Shown here: positions 32,824 to 42,830 of the stretch, in pieces
How the letters are laid out: every line of letters begins with the position of its first letter
How positions within the stretch are numbered: position 1 is the first letter of the stretch
Source: an uncultured Lachnospiraceae bacterium
Lineage (GTDB): Bacteria > Bacillota > Clostridia > Lachnospirales > Lachnospiraceae
Assembly: GCA_947564735.1 (NCBI GenBank)
Contig: CANOEC010000018.1
Span: 1-64,000 of the forward strand
Direction of reading: 5' to 3'
DNA: 64,000 bases
Translations under genes and position numbers: made by a program
Notes under the pieces: model-generated
Seen by the model: the letters and a program-made list of their open reading frames with translations, nothing else
Databases searched by the model: none
What the model was told of the DNA's origin: nothing

Positions 32824-33654
32824 ATGCAAAAGCTGACCAGTTATAACGACGACGCGCTATATTTCCACCACGCTCTGGACGACAAACCAAACCCGGAGAA
32901 TTTTATGATGCACAATCATCTTTTTTATGAAATCTATTTTTTCATTTCGGGAAAAGGCGCATTTTATGTAGAGGGCAGCGAATACCCTCTGCATAGCGGT
33001 GATTTGCTTATTATGAACAGCAATGAGGCGCATTACATCGCAATAGACCCCTCCGCGCCCTACGAACGGTTTGCCCTTCACTTTAAAAAAGAGCTTATTT
33101 ATAAAATCGACCCATCGGGAACTCTTGTCAGACCTTTTGAAAAACGAATTGCCGGTAAGAATAATCTTTTTGTCAAGAACGATTTTAAAGATGACATGTA
33201 CTCGGCTCTGTTACATAATATTATCAATGCGGAGCCCGCATACAGACGTATACAGGCAATGACCAATCTGTTTGCCTTGCTCAATGAAATCAGTATTGCC
33301 TACAATACTACCGAAAAAAGCGAACCGTCCGGCAATGAAACGGTGATTTACAGCATTATAAGGTATCTAAACAACCATATCAGACAGCCGCTTTCCCTCG
33401 ATGAGATTTGCAGCAGGTTTTACATAAGCAAGGCACAGCTTTGCAGAGTTTTTAAGAAGACCACCGGCGCGACAGTCTGGGACTACATCACGCTCAAGCG
33501 TTTATCGGCGGCGCAGGACATGATTTTGTCAGGGCAGCCTGCCACGCTCGCCTCTACGTCATGCGGGTTCGGCGACTATTCGGCGTTTTACCGCGCCTAC
33601 AAACGGCATTTTGGCTGCGCTCCGACAAAAACATCAAAACAGCATCTACCTTAA
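32824..33654 (+). CDS. AraC-family regulator of the isomerase/oxidoreductase operon
   Basis: 276 residues. N-terminal cupin (HNHLFYEIYFFISGKGAFYVEG in outline, then LHSGDLLIMNSNEAHYI) and C-terminal double HTH (ISKAQLCRVFKKTTG; GFGDYSAFYRAYKRHFGCAPT). It is divergent from the isomerase operon and converges, with a four-base overlap, on the glucuronidase gene. Likely a sugar-responsive activator of the divergent operon. Ribosome site weak. Confidence 0.85.
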   Translation: MQKLTSYNDDALYFHHALDDKPNPENFMMHNHLFYEIYFFISGKGAFYVEGSEYPLHSGDLLIMNSNEAHYIAIDPSAPYERFALHFKKELIYKIDPSGTLVRPFEKRIAGKNNLFVKNDFKDDMYSALLHNIINAEPAYRRIQAMTNLFALLNEISIAYNTTEKSEPSGNETVIYSIIRYLNNHIRQPLSLDEICSRFYISKAQLCRVFKKTTGATVWDYITLKRLSAAQDMILSGQPATLASTSCGFGDYSAFYRAYKRHFGCAPTKTSKQHLP

Positions 33655-35636
33655 TAGATTTCCCTTCCTCTTTCATCCGGTATGCCGGATTTTCTATAAA
33701 AATACGTATTTATCTGGTCCCGCCATTCTCTTGCATGTTCCTTCTGGTGCTGGAAGCGTTCCAACATGCGCAGGTACTGTTTCTGTGGCAGCTTCCCTTC
33801 CAGTTTCCTAAACCGCTCCACCATTTCATCCACCATATCGACACCGTCAAAATGAGCATCGTAAATATGCTGGATGACCGTCTTACCCGACTTTAGCTTC
33901 CATGTATACGGAATATGATGGAAGAACAGAAGGAGTTCGTCGGGACACTTCCTTTTATCGTCATAAACAGAGGCGTTCGGCTCTTTGTACAAGAGCGCAT
34001 AGCCCGTCCCTTGACGGCTCCGGTCTACACCAAGTCCCAGATGGTCCGCCCGGTGATAGGTGCCCCATCTGCTGTACTCATATCCGTCTACGTTTGGACC
34101 ATAATGATAATCGGGATTGACCATCCAGCCGATGCCGAGCGGCGAAGTATACTGTTCGTATGCCTTCCATGAACTCATCAGCATAAACAGAAGCGTCTCT
34201 TCCACCTGTTTGTCCGCCCCGTAGGTCAGCCGTATCCATTCTTTTGCGATTTCTTCCGCAGACAGTTCCGGCTCAAAGGCAAGTCTGCCAAACCCATACC
34301 AGTTCGCCGCCGCCATATCATGTCCCGTCCAGTTCGCATCGTCCCCCGTATTTGCAACAGCCGCCATACCGCAATTGCACTGTCCGAAAGTTTTGCCGGA
34401 TACAATCTCTTCGACCGTGTCATTTTCTTCCTGTACATAGGTGCGGAATTTCAGCACTTCCTGAAACATCGGAATCAGATAACACAAATGTCTCTGCTGT
34501 CCCGTATACTCCTGCGCAATCTGCACTTCCAACATCTGGTTCGTCTGCGTCATCCCTCCGAAAAGCGGATGAACCGGTTCCCTCACTTGAAAGTCCATGG
34601 GACCGTTTTTAATCTGTAAAATAACATTGTCCAGAAACTGTCCGTCCAGTGCCTTGAAATTATCATATCCGGACCTTGCGCGGTCTGTCTTGTAATCTCT
34701 CCAGTCCTGCTGGCAGTTATATACAAAGCATCGCCAGATAATGATTCCGCCGTAGGGGGCGACAGCCTCCGCCAGCATATTGGCGCCGTCTGCATGTGTC
34801 CTGCCGTATGTAAAAGGTCCCGGTCGTCCTTCCGAATCCGCCTTAATGAGAAAACCTCCCAGATTCGGAACCCGCTCAAACACCATCTTCATCTGCTCTT
34901 TCCACCAGCTTCGTACCTCTTCCGCAAGCGGGTCTGCACTATCTAACGCTCCAAGTTCTGTTGGCGCCGCATAATTTAAGCTCATATACAGCTTGATGCC
35001 GTAGCCGCCAAAGATATCCGCAAGTTCTCCGACTTTATCCAGATAACGCTCCGTAATCAGCCATGTTGCCGCGTCTTTCACATTCACGTTATTGATAACT
35101 ACCCCATTGATTCCAACGCTTGCGGCAAGTCTTGCGTATGTGACCGTCCTTTCATCCACCAATATCTGATTCTGGCGGAAGAAGAAGGACGCTCCGGAAT
35201 ATCCCCGTTCAATGCTGCCATCCATATTATCCCAATGATTCAGCATACGCAGGGGCATCTTAGGCGCTTTGCGCAAATCCAGACCGTCCAGCGGGCTACC
35301 CGTCTGCACTTGGCGAAGGAATGCAAACACACCATACAGAATGCCCTTGGAATCCGATGCCGCTATCGTAACCTCTCCTTTGTCCTCGTAAATATGATAC
35401 GCTTCCGCCTGCATCCCTTCCGTGAGCATAAGGCAGACACTCTGTTCCGGTTTCCGGCACACAATAAGCTCCCTGCCGAACATTCCCGCAAAAGCACGCT
35501 GCAGTTCCAAGATACTGTTCTGTATCACTTTGTCCTGTTCTTTGCCCTGCATGCTTAAGCGGATATACTTTATTTCTTCCGTCTCTTTGCCGGAATCCCT
35601 TTTCGTATAGGTAAGCCACGCCTGTTCAAACTCCAT
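33651..35636 (-). CDS. aguA: Alpha-glucuronidase, glycoside hydrolase family 67
   Basis: 661 residues, the normal GH67 length, with the N-terminal domain, central TIM barrel (GASFFFRQNQILVDERTVTYARLAASVGINGVVINNVNV in outline; GGFLIKADSEGRPGPFTYGRTHADGAN in outline) and C-terminal helical domain. It removes (4-O-methyl)glucuronic acid from the end of xylo-oligosaccharides. No signal peptide, so it works in the cytoplasm on imported fragments. AAGGAG precedes the start. Last gene of the glucuronate operon, whose other enzymes consume the released acid. Confidence 0.95.
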   Translation of the reverse strand: MEFEQAWLTYTKRDSGKETEEIKYIRLSMQGKEQDKVIQNSILELQRAFAGMFGRELIVCRKPEQSVCLMLTEGMQAEAYHIYEDKGEVTIAASDSKGILYGVFAFLRQVQTGSPLDGLDLRKAPKMPLRMLNHWDNMDGSIERGYSGASFFFRQNQILVDERTVTYARLAASVGINGVVINNVNVKDAATWLITERYLDKVGELADIFGGYGIKLYMSLNYAAPTELGALDSADPLAEEVRSWWKEQMKMVFERVPNLGGFLIKADSEGRPGPFTYGRTHADGANMLAEAVAPYGGIIIWRCFVYNCQQDWRDYKTDRARSGYDNFKALDGQFLDNVILQIKNGPMDFQVREPVHPLFGGMTQTNQMLEVQIAQEYTGQQRHLCYLIPMFQEVLKFRTYVQEENDTVEEIVSGKTFGQCNCGMAAVANTGDDANWTGHDMAAANWYGFGRLAFEPELSAEEIAKEWIRLTYGADKQVEETLLFMLMSSWKAYEQYTSPLGIGWMVNPDYHYGPNVDGYEYSRWGTYHRADHLGLGVDRSRQGTGYALLYKEPNASVYDDKRKCPDELLLFFHHIPYTWKLKSGKTVIQHIYDAHFDGVDMVDEMVERFRKLEGKLPQKQYLRMLERFQHQKEHAREWRDQINTYFYRKSGIPDERGREIY

Positions 35637-35668
35637 AAGCCAAATCTCCTTCTCCCCTCACCAATTCA

Positions 35669-37069
35669 TCAGAAACCAAAGTATCGCACAGCATTGTGAT
35701 AGCAGATCCCTTCCACGATTCTGCCAAGCATCTCCTCATCATCTGGATACTCGCCATTTTCCACATACCCGCCAATCACATTGCATAAAATACGCCGGAA
35801 ATATTCATGTCTGACATAGGATAAAAAGCTGCGGGAATCCGTAAGCATCCCGACAAAGCTGCCAAGCAGACCGGCGGCGGCAAGATTTTTAATCTGCTCT
35901 TCCATACCGATTTTGTGGTCGTTAAACCACCACGCGCTCCCGTGTTGTACTTTTCCTGCACAGACACCCTCCTGAAAACAGCCGATGACACTGCCAATCG
36001 CCGCATTGTCAATAGGATTTAACGAATAGACAATCGTTTTCGGAAGCTGTTTTGTAATATCCAGCGCATTTAAGAAATCGGCGAGCTGTGCCGACGGTGT
36101 GTAATTGTCGATACAATCCACTCCTGCATCGGCGCCGACAGCGCCAAACAATCTCTTGTTATTATCCCGTTTTACACCGTAGTGAAGCTGCATCACCCAA
36201 TTCCGTCTATGGTATTCCCGTCCCAGCGCAATCATACAGGCAGTCATAAACTGCGCTTCCTCCTTAGGAGACGGCAGATTCCCTTTCAGTCTTTCTTTAA
36301 AAATCCTTTCAATCTCCTGCTCACAAGCCGGCGCGTACATGACATACGGCAGTCCGTGATCCGATACTCTGCATCCCATAGAAGCAAAATAATCCATGCG
36401 CCTGCAAAGCGCCGCAAGCAAGTCATGGAAACTGTTTATCTTCATCCCTGCGGCTTCCTCAAGCCTTGACAGATATTCCTTATAGTCCGCTTTGCTAGGC
36501 GTAATCGCCTTGTCCGGCCGCCACGCAGGCAGCACCTTCACCTCAAAGCTCTTATCTTCCGCCAGCTTCCGATGCCATTCCAGTGAATCCGCCGGGTCGT
36601 CCGTCGTACAAAGCAGTGTGACATTGGACTTTCTGATTAGATTTCTTACGCTGAATCCTTCCTGCTGCAATTTCTCATTGCACAGATTCCAAACCTCTTC
36701 TGCCGTCCGTTCATTCAAAACGCCATGATAGCCGAAATATCTTTGCAGTTCCAGATGACACCAATGATAGAGCGGATTACCGATCGCGCCTTCCAAGGCT
36801 TCTGTCCACTTTAGGAACTTCTCCTTATCGGAAGCGTCTCCCGTAATGTAGCGTTCCTCGATACCCGCCCAGCGCATCAGCCGCCATTTGTAGTGGTCCG
36901 CCTTCAGCCAGAGTCCGGTAATCGTATCGAAATGTCTATCCTCGTATATCTCCTGCGGATTTATATGGCAGTGATAATCCAATATGGGCATTTTCGCCGC
37001 ATGATCATGATACAGCTTCCGCGCTGTCTGTGTTTCCAGTAAAAAATTCTCATCCATAAATGTCTGCAT
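35669..37069 (-). CDS. uxaC: Glucuronate isomerase
   Basis: 466 residues, full length for UxaC: FLLETQTARKLYHDHAAKMPILDYHCHINPQEI in outline near the N-terminus with the metal-binding HCH, LLCTTDDPADS, GADAGVDCIDNY and MLTDSRSFLSYVRHEYFRR at the end. Converts D-glucuronate to D-fructuronate. GGGGGG precedes the start. Placed between kdgK and aguA. Confidence 0.96.
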   Translation of the reverse strand: MQTFMDENFLLETQTARKLYHDHAAKMPILDYHCHINPQEIYEDRHFDTITGLWLKADHYKWRLMRWAGIEERYITGDASDKEKFLKWTEALEGAIGNPLYHWCHLELQRYFGYHGVLNERTAEEVWNLCNEKLQQEGFSVRNLIRKSNVTLLCTTDDPADSLEWHRKLAEDKSFEVKVLPAWRPDKAITPSKADYKEYLSRLEEAAGMKINSFHDLLAALCRRMDYFASMGCRVSDHGLPYVMYAPACEQEIERIFKERLKGNLPSPKEEAQFMTACMIALGREYHRRNWVMQLHYGVKRDNNKRLFGAVGADAGVDCIDNYTPSAQLADFLNALDITKQLPKTIVYSLNPIDNAAIGSVIGCFQEGVCAGKVQHGSAWWFNDHKIGMEEQIKNLAAAGLLGSFVGMLTDSRSFLSYVRHEYFRRILCNVIGGYVENGEYPDDEEMLGRIVEGICYHNAVRYFGF

Positions 37070-37100
37070 GATAACCCCCCAATCCTCTATTCAATCCACA

Positions 37101-38126
37101 CTATCTCTGTACGCGTCCGGAGACATTTCCGCCTGCAAGGCTCAGTACCTCTTCCATGGACACCATATTAAAGTCGCCTTCGATTGAATGCTTCAGACAG
37201 GACGCCGCCACCGCAAATTCAATGGTCGCCTGCGGGTCGTAGCCGTTCAGTACAGCCGCAATCAGACCGCCGCCAAAGCTGTCGCCGCCGCCCACGCGGT
37301 CTACGATATGTATCTGGTATTTTCTGCTGAAGTAATAATCGCTGCCGTCATACAGCATCGCCGACCAGTTATTGTCATTGGCGGATAAAGATTCCCTAAG
37401 CGTGATGGCAACCTTTTGGAAGCCGAAACGCTCCGCCAGTTTGCGCGCCACCTCCTGATAGCCTTCTCTATTTACCTTGCCTGCCGTCACATCGGTATTC
37501 GATGCATGAATATCAAACACGTCTCCCGCATCTTCCTCATTGGCAATGCAGACGTCCACATATTCGCACAGCCTGCCCATGACCTCGCCCGCTTTTTCCT
37601 TGCTCCATAATTTCTTGCGGTAATTCAGATCGCAGGAGACGGTAACGCCCGCCTTGTGCGCCGCCTTACATGCCTCCAGACAGATATCTCCCATCGTGTC
37701 ATTAAGCGCCGGAGTGATGCCCGTAAAGTGGAACCACTGCGCCCCGTCGAAAATCTTTTCCCAGTCAAAATCCTCCTTTGACGCCGTACAGATAGCGGAA
37801 CCGGCGCGGTCATAGATAACCTTGGACGGACGCTGGGAAGCTCCTTTTTCCAGATAATAAATACCCACCCGGTCGCCGCCTCTGACGATATAAGAAGTGT
37901 CCACACCGAATCTTCTCAAATAATTGACTGCAGCCTGTCCGATTTCATGCTTCGGGAGTTTGGTGACAAATGCGGCGTCAAACCCGTAATTTGACAACGA
38001 TACCGCCGCGTTCGCCTCCCCGCCGCCATAGGTCGCTCCGAACTTCTCCGCCTGTACAAACCGGTAATATCCCTCCGGTGCAAGCCGGAGCATGATTTCA
38101 CCAAATGTAACTACCTTTTTCCCCAT
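37101..38126 (-). CDS. kdgK: 2-keto-3-deoxygluconate kinase (PfkB family)
   Basis: 341 residues from the ATG at 38126 (GGAAGGAG upstream). PfkB sugar kinase: GEIMLRLAPEGYYRFVQAEKFGATYGGGEANAA in outline at the N-terminus and the anion-hole motif DRVGGGDSFGGGLIAAVL with the catalytic aspartate. Within a complete uxu operon the substrate is almost certainly 2-keto-3-deoxygluconate, giving KDPG. Confidence 0.92.
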   Translation of the reverse strand: MGKKVVTFGEIMLRLAPEGYYRFVQAEKFGATYGGGEANAAVSLSNYGFDAAFVTKLPKHEIGQAAVNYLRRFGVDTSYIVRGGDRVGIYYLEKGASQRPSKVIYDRAGSAICTASKEDFDWEKIFDGAQWFHFTGITPALNDTMGDICLEACKAAHKAGVTVSCDLNYRKKLWSKEKAGEVMGRLCEYVDVCIANEEDAGDVFDIHASNTDVTAGKVNREGYQEVARKLAERFGFQKVAITLRESLSANDNNWSAMLYDGSDYYFSRKYQIHIVDRVGGGDSFGGGLIAAVLNGYDPQATIEFAVAASCLKHSIEGDFNMVSMEEVLSLAGGNVSGRVQR

Positions 38127-38227
38127 ATTGCCTTCTCCTTCCATTCTTTTCTGCTTTCACCGGACATCAGAGCCCACTCTTCCGCCCTGCCGGCTTCTTC
38201 GCCTTGTCAGCTATTCCATATCTTATC

Positions 38228-38869
38228 TTATTTGCTGCGGATTGCCGCAACAGCCTCCACCGTCTGCCGCGTCATCTGTCTGATTTTGTCAAATTCCCCG
38301 TTTTCTATCAGTTCGCTCTTCACCATCCAGCTTCCGCCGCAGGCAATCACTTTATCACAGCTTAAGTAACTTTCCAGATTTTCCTTATTTACCCCGCCGG
38401 TAGGCATGAATTTCAGCATCGTGTAGGGCGCCGCCAGCGCTTTCACCGTACTTACCCCGCCAAACTGCTGCGCCGGAAAGAACTTGACTACCTGCAAACC
38501 TCTCTTTACCGCCTGCGCCGCCTCGGAGGGCGTCACACAGCCGGGAAATACCGCGATATCCTTGGCAATACAGTAGTCCACAATCTCTGCGTCAAACCCC
38601 GGACTGACGATAAATTTCGCGCCCGCTTCGACCGCCTCATCCACCTGCCCGATTGTCAGTACCGTTCCGGCGCCCACAAGCATTTCGGGATGTGCCTTTG
38701 CCATGATGGCAATCGCCTCTTTTGCCGCCTCTGTGCGGAACGTCACTTCTGCGCAGGGAAGCCCTTCTTCACACAGAACGTCCGAAAGCATCCCTGCATC
38801 CTTCGCATCATTTATTACAACAACCGGAACGACTCCGCATTCTTTTATCTTATCCACTATTTCTTTCAT
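38228..38869 (-). CDS. eda: KDPG/KHG aldolase
   Basis: 213 residues. Class I aldolase: VVPVVVINDAKDA, the CAEVTFRTEAA strand with the catalytic glutamate, and the Schiff-base lysine in VVKFFPAQQFGG, followed by FMPTGGVN. Splits 2-keto-3-deoxy-6-phosphogluconate into pyruvate and glyceraldehyde 3-phosphate. Its ATG overlaps the uxuB stop (TGATG). Confidence 0.95.
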   Translation of the reverse strand: MKEIVDKIKECGVVPVVVINDAKDAGMLSDVLCEEGLPCAEVTFRTEAAKEAIAIMAKAHPEMLVGAGTVLTIGQVDEAVEAGAKFIVSPGFDAEIVDYCIAKDIAVFPGCVTPSEAAQAVKRGLQVVKFFPAQQFGGVSTVKALAAPYTMLKFMPTGGVNKENLESYLSCDKVIACGGSWMVKSELIENGEFDKIRQMTRQTVEAVAAIRSK

Positions 38870-40494
38870 CAGTACACCTCTTTCTTAAGCGTTGCGCGAA
38901 CCGCGCCCGCACCCGCAATCAGTTCTTTAAAATATTCACATACGCTTTCTGCCATCCGGGCTTCATACAAATCAACTCCAAAAATACTCTGGTTCTTCAG
39001 AACCGGCTGTAACAGCTCTTCCACTTCATCACCCATCCCGAAGGTCACCTTCTCTAAATACGGACAGACTATCTCAAGCATCGGATCCGGACTTAATGTA
39101 AACGGATTGCCCTCGTCATCTATCGCCATGAGATACCGCAGCCACCCTGCAAACACGAGCGGTATCAGCCTTAAATCAGACACGTTCCGTTCTTCGGAGG
39201 CAAGGTACGCTTTCACGGTCTCTCCAAAGCGGATGGACAATTTCTGGGAAGTGTCCGTGGCAATCCGCTGCGGCGTGTCCGGCATGAACGGGTTGGGAAT
39301 CCTGTCATTTAGTACCGTATCCAGAAATTCCTTCGGATTTAAGATGCCCGGATTGACCACCACCGGAAGTCCCTCCCGGTATCCGATAATTTCAACCATT
39401 TTCCTCAGTTCCGTATCCTTCATCTCCTCGGATATCTTGTCATAGCCAAGCAGACAGCCAAAAACGGCGAGCGCCGTGTGTAACGGATTTAAGCAGGTAC
39501 ACACTTTCATCTTCTCCACCTTGTCCACCGTCTCTTTGTCGGTAAAGAGGATGCCTCCTTTTGCAAGCTCAGGTCTTCCATTTGGAAAGCTGTCTTCTAT
39601 CACAAGGTATTCGCACTCTTCTGCATTGACAAAGGGTGCGATATAGGTATTTTTTGAGGTGACAACCGGCGTCTGTCCACATACTCCGTCCTTCGATAAC
39701 ATTTCTTCTACCGACCCATCGGGTCTGGGCGTAATCTTATCAATCATCGTCCACGGGAAAGAAACCTTGTTCCGGTCATTGATATACTCTACAAACCCTT
39801 CCTCAGCCAGTTTGTTTTTCACCCATCCTTCTGCAAATGCAGTTACCGCCGCGTACAGCTTATCTCCGTTATGCGAACAGTTGTCCATACTCACCATGGC
39901 AACCGGTTTTGCGCCGTGCAGATAACGCTGGTACAGCAGGGCGGTCACCTTACCCATGTAGCTTTCCGCACGCTCCGGACCCGCCGCAAAATCTTTTTCC
40001 ACCGCAGGAAAAATCCGCCCTTCGGCGTCCATAATCTGATATCCCTTTTCCGTAATGGTAAAAGAAACCATCTGTAAAGAATCCTTGGAAAAAATTTCCG
40101 CAAGTCGCTCATATCCGTCGGCGTCCTCTCTGTCCAGAATGTACGATTCCACAATACTTCCGACAACCGTTTTCTCGATACTGCCGTCAGCCTTTAGCGT
40201 CGCAAGAATATTTAAGTCGTCATGGGGACGGTAAACCTTTTCTATAATCTCGTAATCGTATCCCTCCACGACCACAAGACCTCTGTCAAGCACTCCCTCA
40301 TTCAGAAGCTTTTGTACCACATTCGCCTGAAAGGCACGAAAAATATTGCCCGCGCCAAAGTGTATCCAGAAAGGGTTCTCTCTGGTAAGCGCGCTCACCT
40401 GTTCCCGGTCGTATTCCGGAAGGCGATATCCTTTTTCCGCCCATTTGCGTCTGTTTTCCGCACCATTTATTCCTTGATTGTTTAATTGCATCAT
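38869..40494 (-). CDS. uxuB: D-mannonate oxidoreductase (fructuronate reductase)
   Basis: 541 residues of the mannitol dehydrogenase family: IHFGAGNIFRAFQANVV (NAD-binding G-G-x-x-R-A-F motif), VSMDNCSHNGDKL, FPWTMIDKITPRPD and the catalytic-region KMKVCTCLNPLHTALAVFGCLLGY in outline. Reduces fructuronate to mannonate. Overlaps uxuA by four bases (ATGA), so the two are translationally coupled. Confidence 0.95.
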   Translation of the reverse strand: MMQLNNQGINGAENRRKWAEKGYRLPEYDREQVSALTRENPFWIHFGAGNIFRAFQANVVQKLLNEGVLDRGLVVVEGYDYEIIEKVYRPHDDLNILATLKADGSIEKTVVGSIVESYILDREDADGYERLAEIFSKDSLQMVSFTITEKGYQIMDAEGRIFPAVEKDFAAGPERAESYMGKVTALLYQRYLHGAKPVAMVSMDNCSHNGDKLYAAVTAFAEGWVKNKLAEEGFVEYINDRNKVSFPWTMIDKITPRPDGSVEEMLSKDGVCGQTPVVTSKNTYIAPFVNAEECEYLVIEDSFPNGRPELAKGGILFTDKETVDKVEKMKVCTCLNPLHTALAVFGCLLGYDKISEEMKDTELRKMVEIIGYREGLPVVVNPGILNPKEFLDTVLNDRIPNPFMPDTPQRIATDTSQKLSIRFGETVKAYLASEERNVSDLRLIPLVFAGWLRYLMAIDDEGNPFTLSPDPMLEIVCPYLEKVTFGMGDEVEELLQPVLKNQSIFGVDLYEARMAESVCEYFKELIAGAGAVRATLKKEVY

Positions 40495-41561
40495 TTCCTG
40501 TCTCCCTTACTGATTGCTTCCCATAATCCGTTCAAATAAGCTGCTCCGAGCGCCCTATCGTAAAGTCCGTACCCCGGCATCGCCACTTCATCCCATATCA
40601 TGCGTCCATGGTCTGGGCGTATCGGTCCTTCAAAACCGATCTCATACAGCGCTTTCATAATCTCATACATATCAAAGCTGCCATCCGAAGACAAATGCGC
40701 CGCCTCCTCGAAATTCGTCGGCGTAATGAATTTTAAGTTGCGCACATGCGCAAAATGAATTCTTCCCTTCAGCGCATGAATCATTTCCACCAGATTATTC
40801 TCCCTGTTGGTTCCGTAAGAGCCGGAGCAGAATGTCACTCCGTTGTGCGGATTGTCAACCATCTTCATCATGCGCAGTATATTTTCCTGATTGATGATGA
40901 TACGCGGGAGCCCGAAAACGCTCCATGCCGGGTCATCCGGATGAATCGCCATGTTGATATCGTACTTGTCGCAGACAGGCATGATTTTTTCAAGAAAATA
41001 TTTTAAATTTTCAAACAGCTTCTCATCGTCTATTCCTTTATATAAATCAAAAAGCTCCTTAATATGCTCCATCCGTTCCGGTTCCCATCCCGGCATTACG
41101 CTGCCGTTTGCATCCCCTGCTATGGAGGCAAACATATTCTCCGGATTGAGCGCATCCACCGCTTCCTGCGTATAGGCAAGCACCGTCGAACCGTCCGGGC
41201 GTACTCTCGCCAGTTCCGTCCTCGTCCAGTCAAACACCGGCATGAAATTATAGCAGACAAGGTGAATATCCTCTTTGCCAAGATTCTCAAGCGTCTCTAT
41301 GTAAGCATCAATATAGCTGTCGCGCTCCGCCGTTGCCGCTTTGATCGCATCATGAACGTTGACGCTTTCAATGCCCGCAATGTGAAGTCCCGATGCCTCC
41401 ACTTCTTCCTTGAGCGCACGAATCCGCTCACGGCTCCATACCTCTCCCGGCGCCGTATCATATAATGTCGTAATGACCCCCGTCACCCCCGGAATCTGCC
41501 GGATTTGTTTCAAAGTAACCGTGTCAAACCCACTTCCATACCACCTAAACGTCATTTCCAT
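40491..41561 (-). CDS. uxuA: Mannonate dehydratase
   Basis: 356 residues, full length UxuA (xylose-isomerase-like TIM barrel): MTFRWYGSGFDTVTLKQIRQIPGVTGVITTLYD in outline, VCYNFMPVFDWTRT, MAIHPDDPAW, and C-terminal FEGPIRPDHGRMIWDE with metal ligands. Removes water from mannonate to give 2-keto-3-deoxygluconate. First gene of the six-gene operon; a TATAAT-type -10 (41604-41599) without a good -35 suggests activator dependence, fitting the divergent AraC regulator at 41767. Confidence 0.96.
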   Translation of the reverse strand: MEMTFRWYGSGFDTVTLKQIRQIPGVTGVITTLYDTAPGEVWSRERIRALKEEVEASGLHIAGIESVNVHDAIKAATAERDSYIDAYIETLENLGKEDIHLVCYNFMPVFDWTRTELARVRPDGSTVLAYTQEAVDALNPENMFASIAGDANGSVMPGWEPERMEHIKELFDLYKGIDDEKLFENLKYFLEKIMPVCDKYDINMAIHPDDPAWSVFGLPRIIINQENILRMMKMVDNPHNGVTFCSGSYGTNRENNLVEMIHALKGRIHFAHVRNLKFITPTNFEEAAHLSSDGSFDMYEIMKALYEIGFEGPIRPDHGRMIWDEVAMPGYGLYDRALGAAYLNGLWEAISKGDRK

Positions 41562-41766
41562 AATGAAATATCCGCCTCCTTCTTTTTTTCATAGCTTTAT
41601 TATACAAATCACTTCTCCAAACCACCATTGCCCGGATTGTTATCTACATTGCAAAAGTTGTTATTTTTTGCTATTCTTTAATTGGCAAGGCAGAAATTGA
41701 CCGAGGCATATTTTATATTTATCCCGTCTGCTTACCAGACGCAGACAAAACAGAAAGGCGGCTTCC

Positions 41767-42660
41767 ATGAAACAAAATCTGCAAAGCACATTCGACCCGA
41801 GACAATATATGCTCTCCCGCGACTTTGAAATCTATTATTATAATGATAAAAATCCATCCAGAGTGGATTTTCACACACACGACTACTACGAGTTCTACTT
41901 TTTTCTGGAAGGCGGCGTAAGCCTGCAGATCAAACAGGAAATCTACCCGCTTCACTTTGGCGATATTATGCTGATCCCGCCCGGAACCGCCCACCGTCTG
42001 GTTATCCATGACCGCAGCATCCGTTACCGCCGCTTCGTTTTCTGGATCAGCCTTGCATACTGCGAGAGCCTGCACGCCATTTCCGAAGATTATACTTACC
42101 TTATGCGCAAAGCCTCTGAAGAAAAGGTTTATGTTTTCCCCAATGACCGTATTTCTTTTAATACAATCCAGAACAAAATCCTACGGCTGTTAGAGGAAAT
42201 CCACGAAGAGCACTTTGGGCAGAAAGCACAGATTCCCCTGTGTGTCAACGACTTGATTTTACATCTAAACCGCACTGTCTACGAACAGGAATCTCCGGGA
42301 AACAGAATAAGCGATGGCTCTCTGTATGAAAAACTGACCGCATACATAGAAGAGCACATTGACGAGGAGTTATCCCTCGACGCCCTTGCCGACATTTTTT
42401 ATGTAAGTAAATATCATATTGCACATATTTTCAAAGATAATCTTGGCATCTCCATACACCAATATATTATGAAGAAACGGCTTTCGCTTTGCAAAGAAGC
42501 GCTGCTTGGCAGCGACAGCATCACTCAGGTATACTCTTCTTTTGGTTTCGGGGACTATTCAAGCTTCTATCGTGCATTCAAAAAAGAGTATGGAGTTTCT
42601 CCGAATGATTACAGGAAACTGCACTCCGGCATCTATATTTCTGCAAAAAACTCTGTCTAA
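41767..42660 (+). CDS. AraC-family regulator, probable activator of the glucuronate operon
   Basis: 297 residues. N-terminal cupin (HTHDYYEFYFFLEGGVSLQI in outline, LHFGDIMLIPPGTAHRL) and C-terminal AraC DNA-binding domain (FYVSKYHIAHIFKDNLGISIHQYI; FGFGDYSSFYRAFKKEYGVSPNDYRK in outline). AAAGGCGG precedes the start. It is divergent from uxuA with a 205-bp shared control region, the usual place for a dedicated regulator. Confidence 0.87.
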   Translation: MKQNLQSTFDPRQYMLSRDFEIYYYNDKNPSRVDFHTHDYYEFYFFLEGGVSLQIKQEIYPLHFGDIMLIPPGTAHRLVIHDRSIRYRRFVFWISLAYCESLHAISEDYTYLMRKASEEKVYVFPNDRISFNTIQNKILRLLEEIHEEHFGQKAQIPLCVNDLILHLNRTVYEQESPGNRISDGSLYEKLTAYIEEHIDEELSLDALADIFYVSKYHIAHIFKDNLGISIHQYIMKKRLSLCKEALLGSDSITQVYSSFGFGDYSSFYRAFKKEYGVSPNDYRKLHSGIYISAKNSV

Positions 42661-42830
42661 GAACTGCATTGTTACAACTCTATGCCGATACGGTGCGCGC
42701 TGCATAAATCCATGCAGGGCTTTAGAAGTTATTTAGAAAACTGCTATGCTAGAATAAAAAACAAGCAATTTCTTATCGCTTTAAAAGTGATTCGTGTGCA
42801 CAATACGAATGCCGAGAAATGGAGATTACC

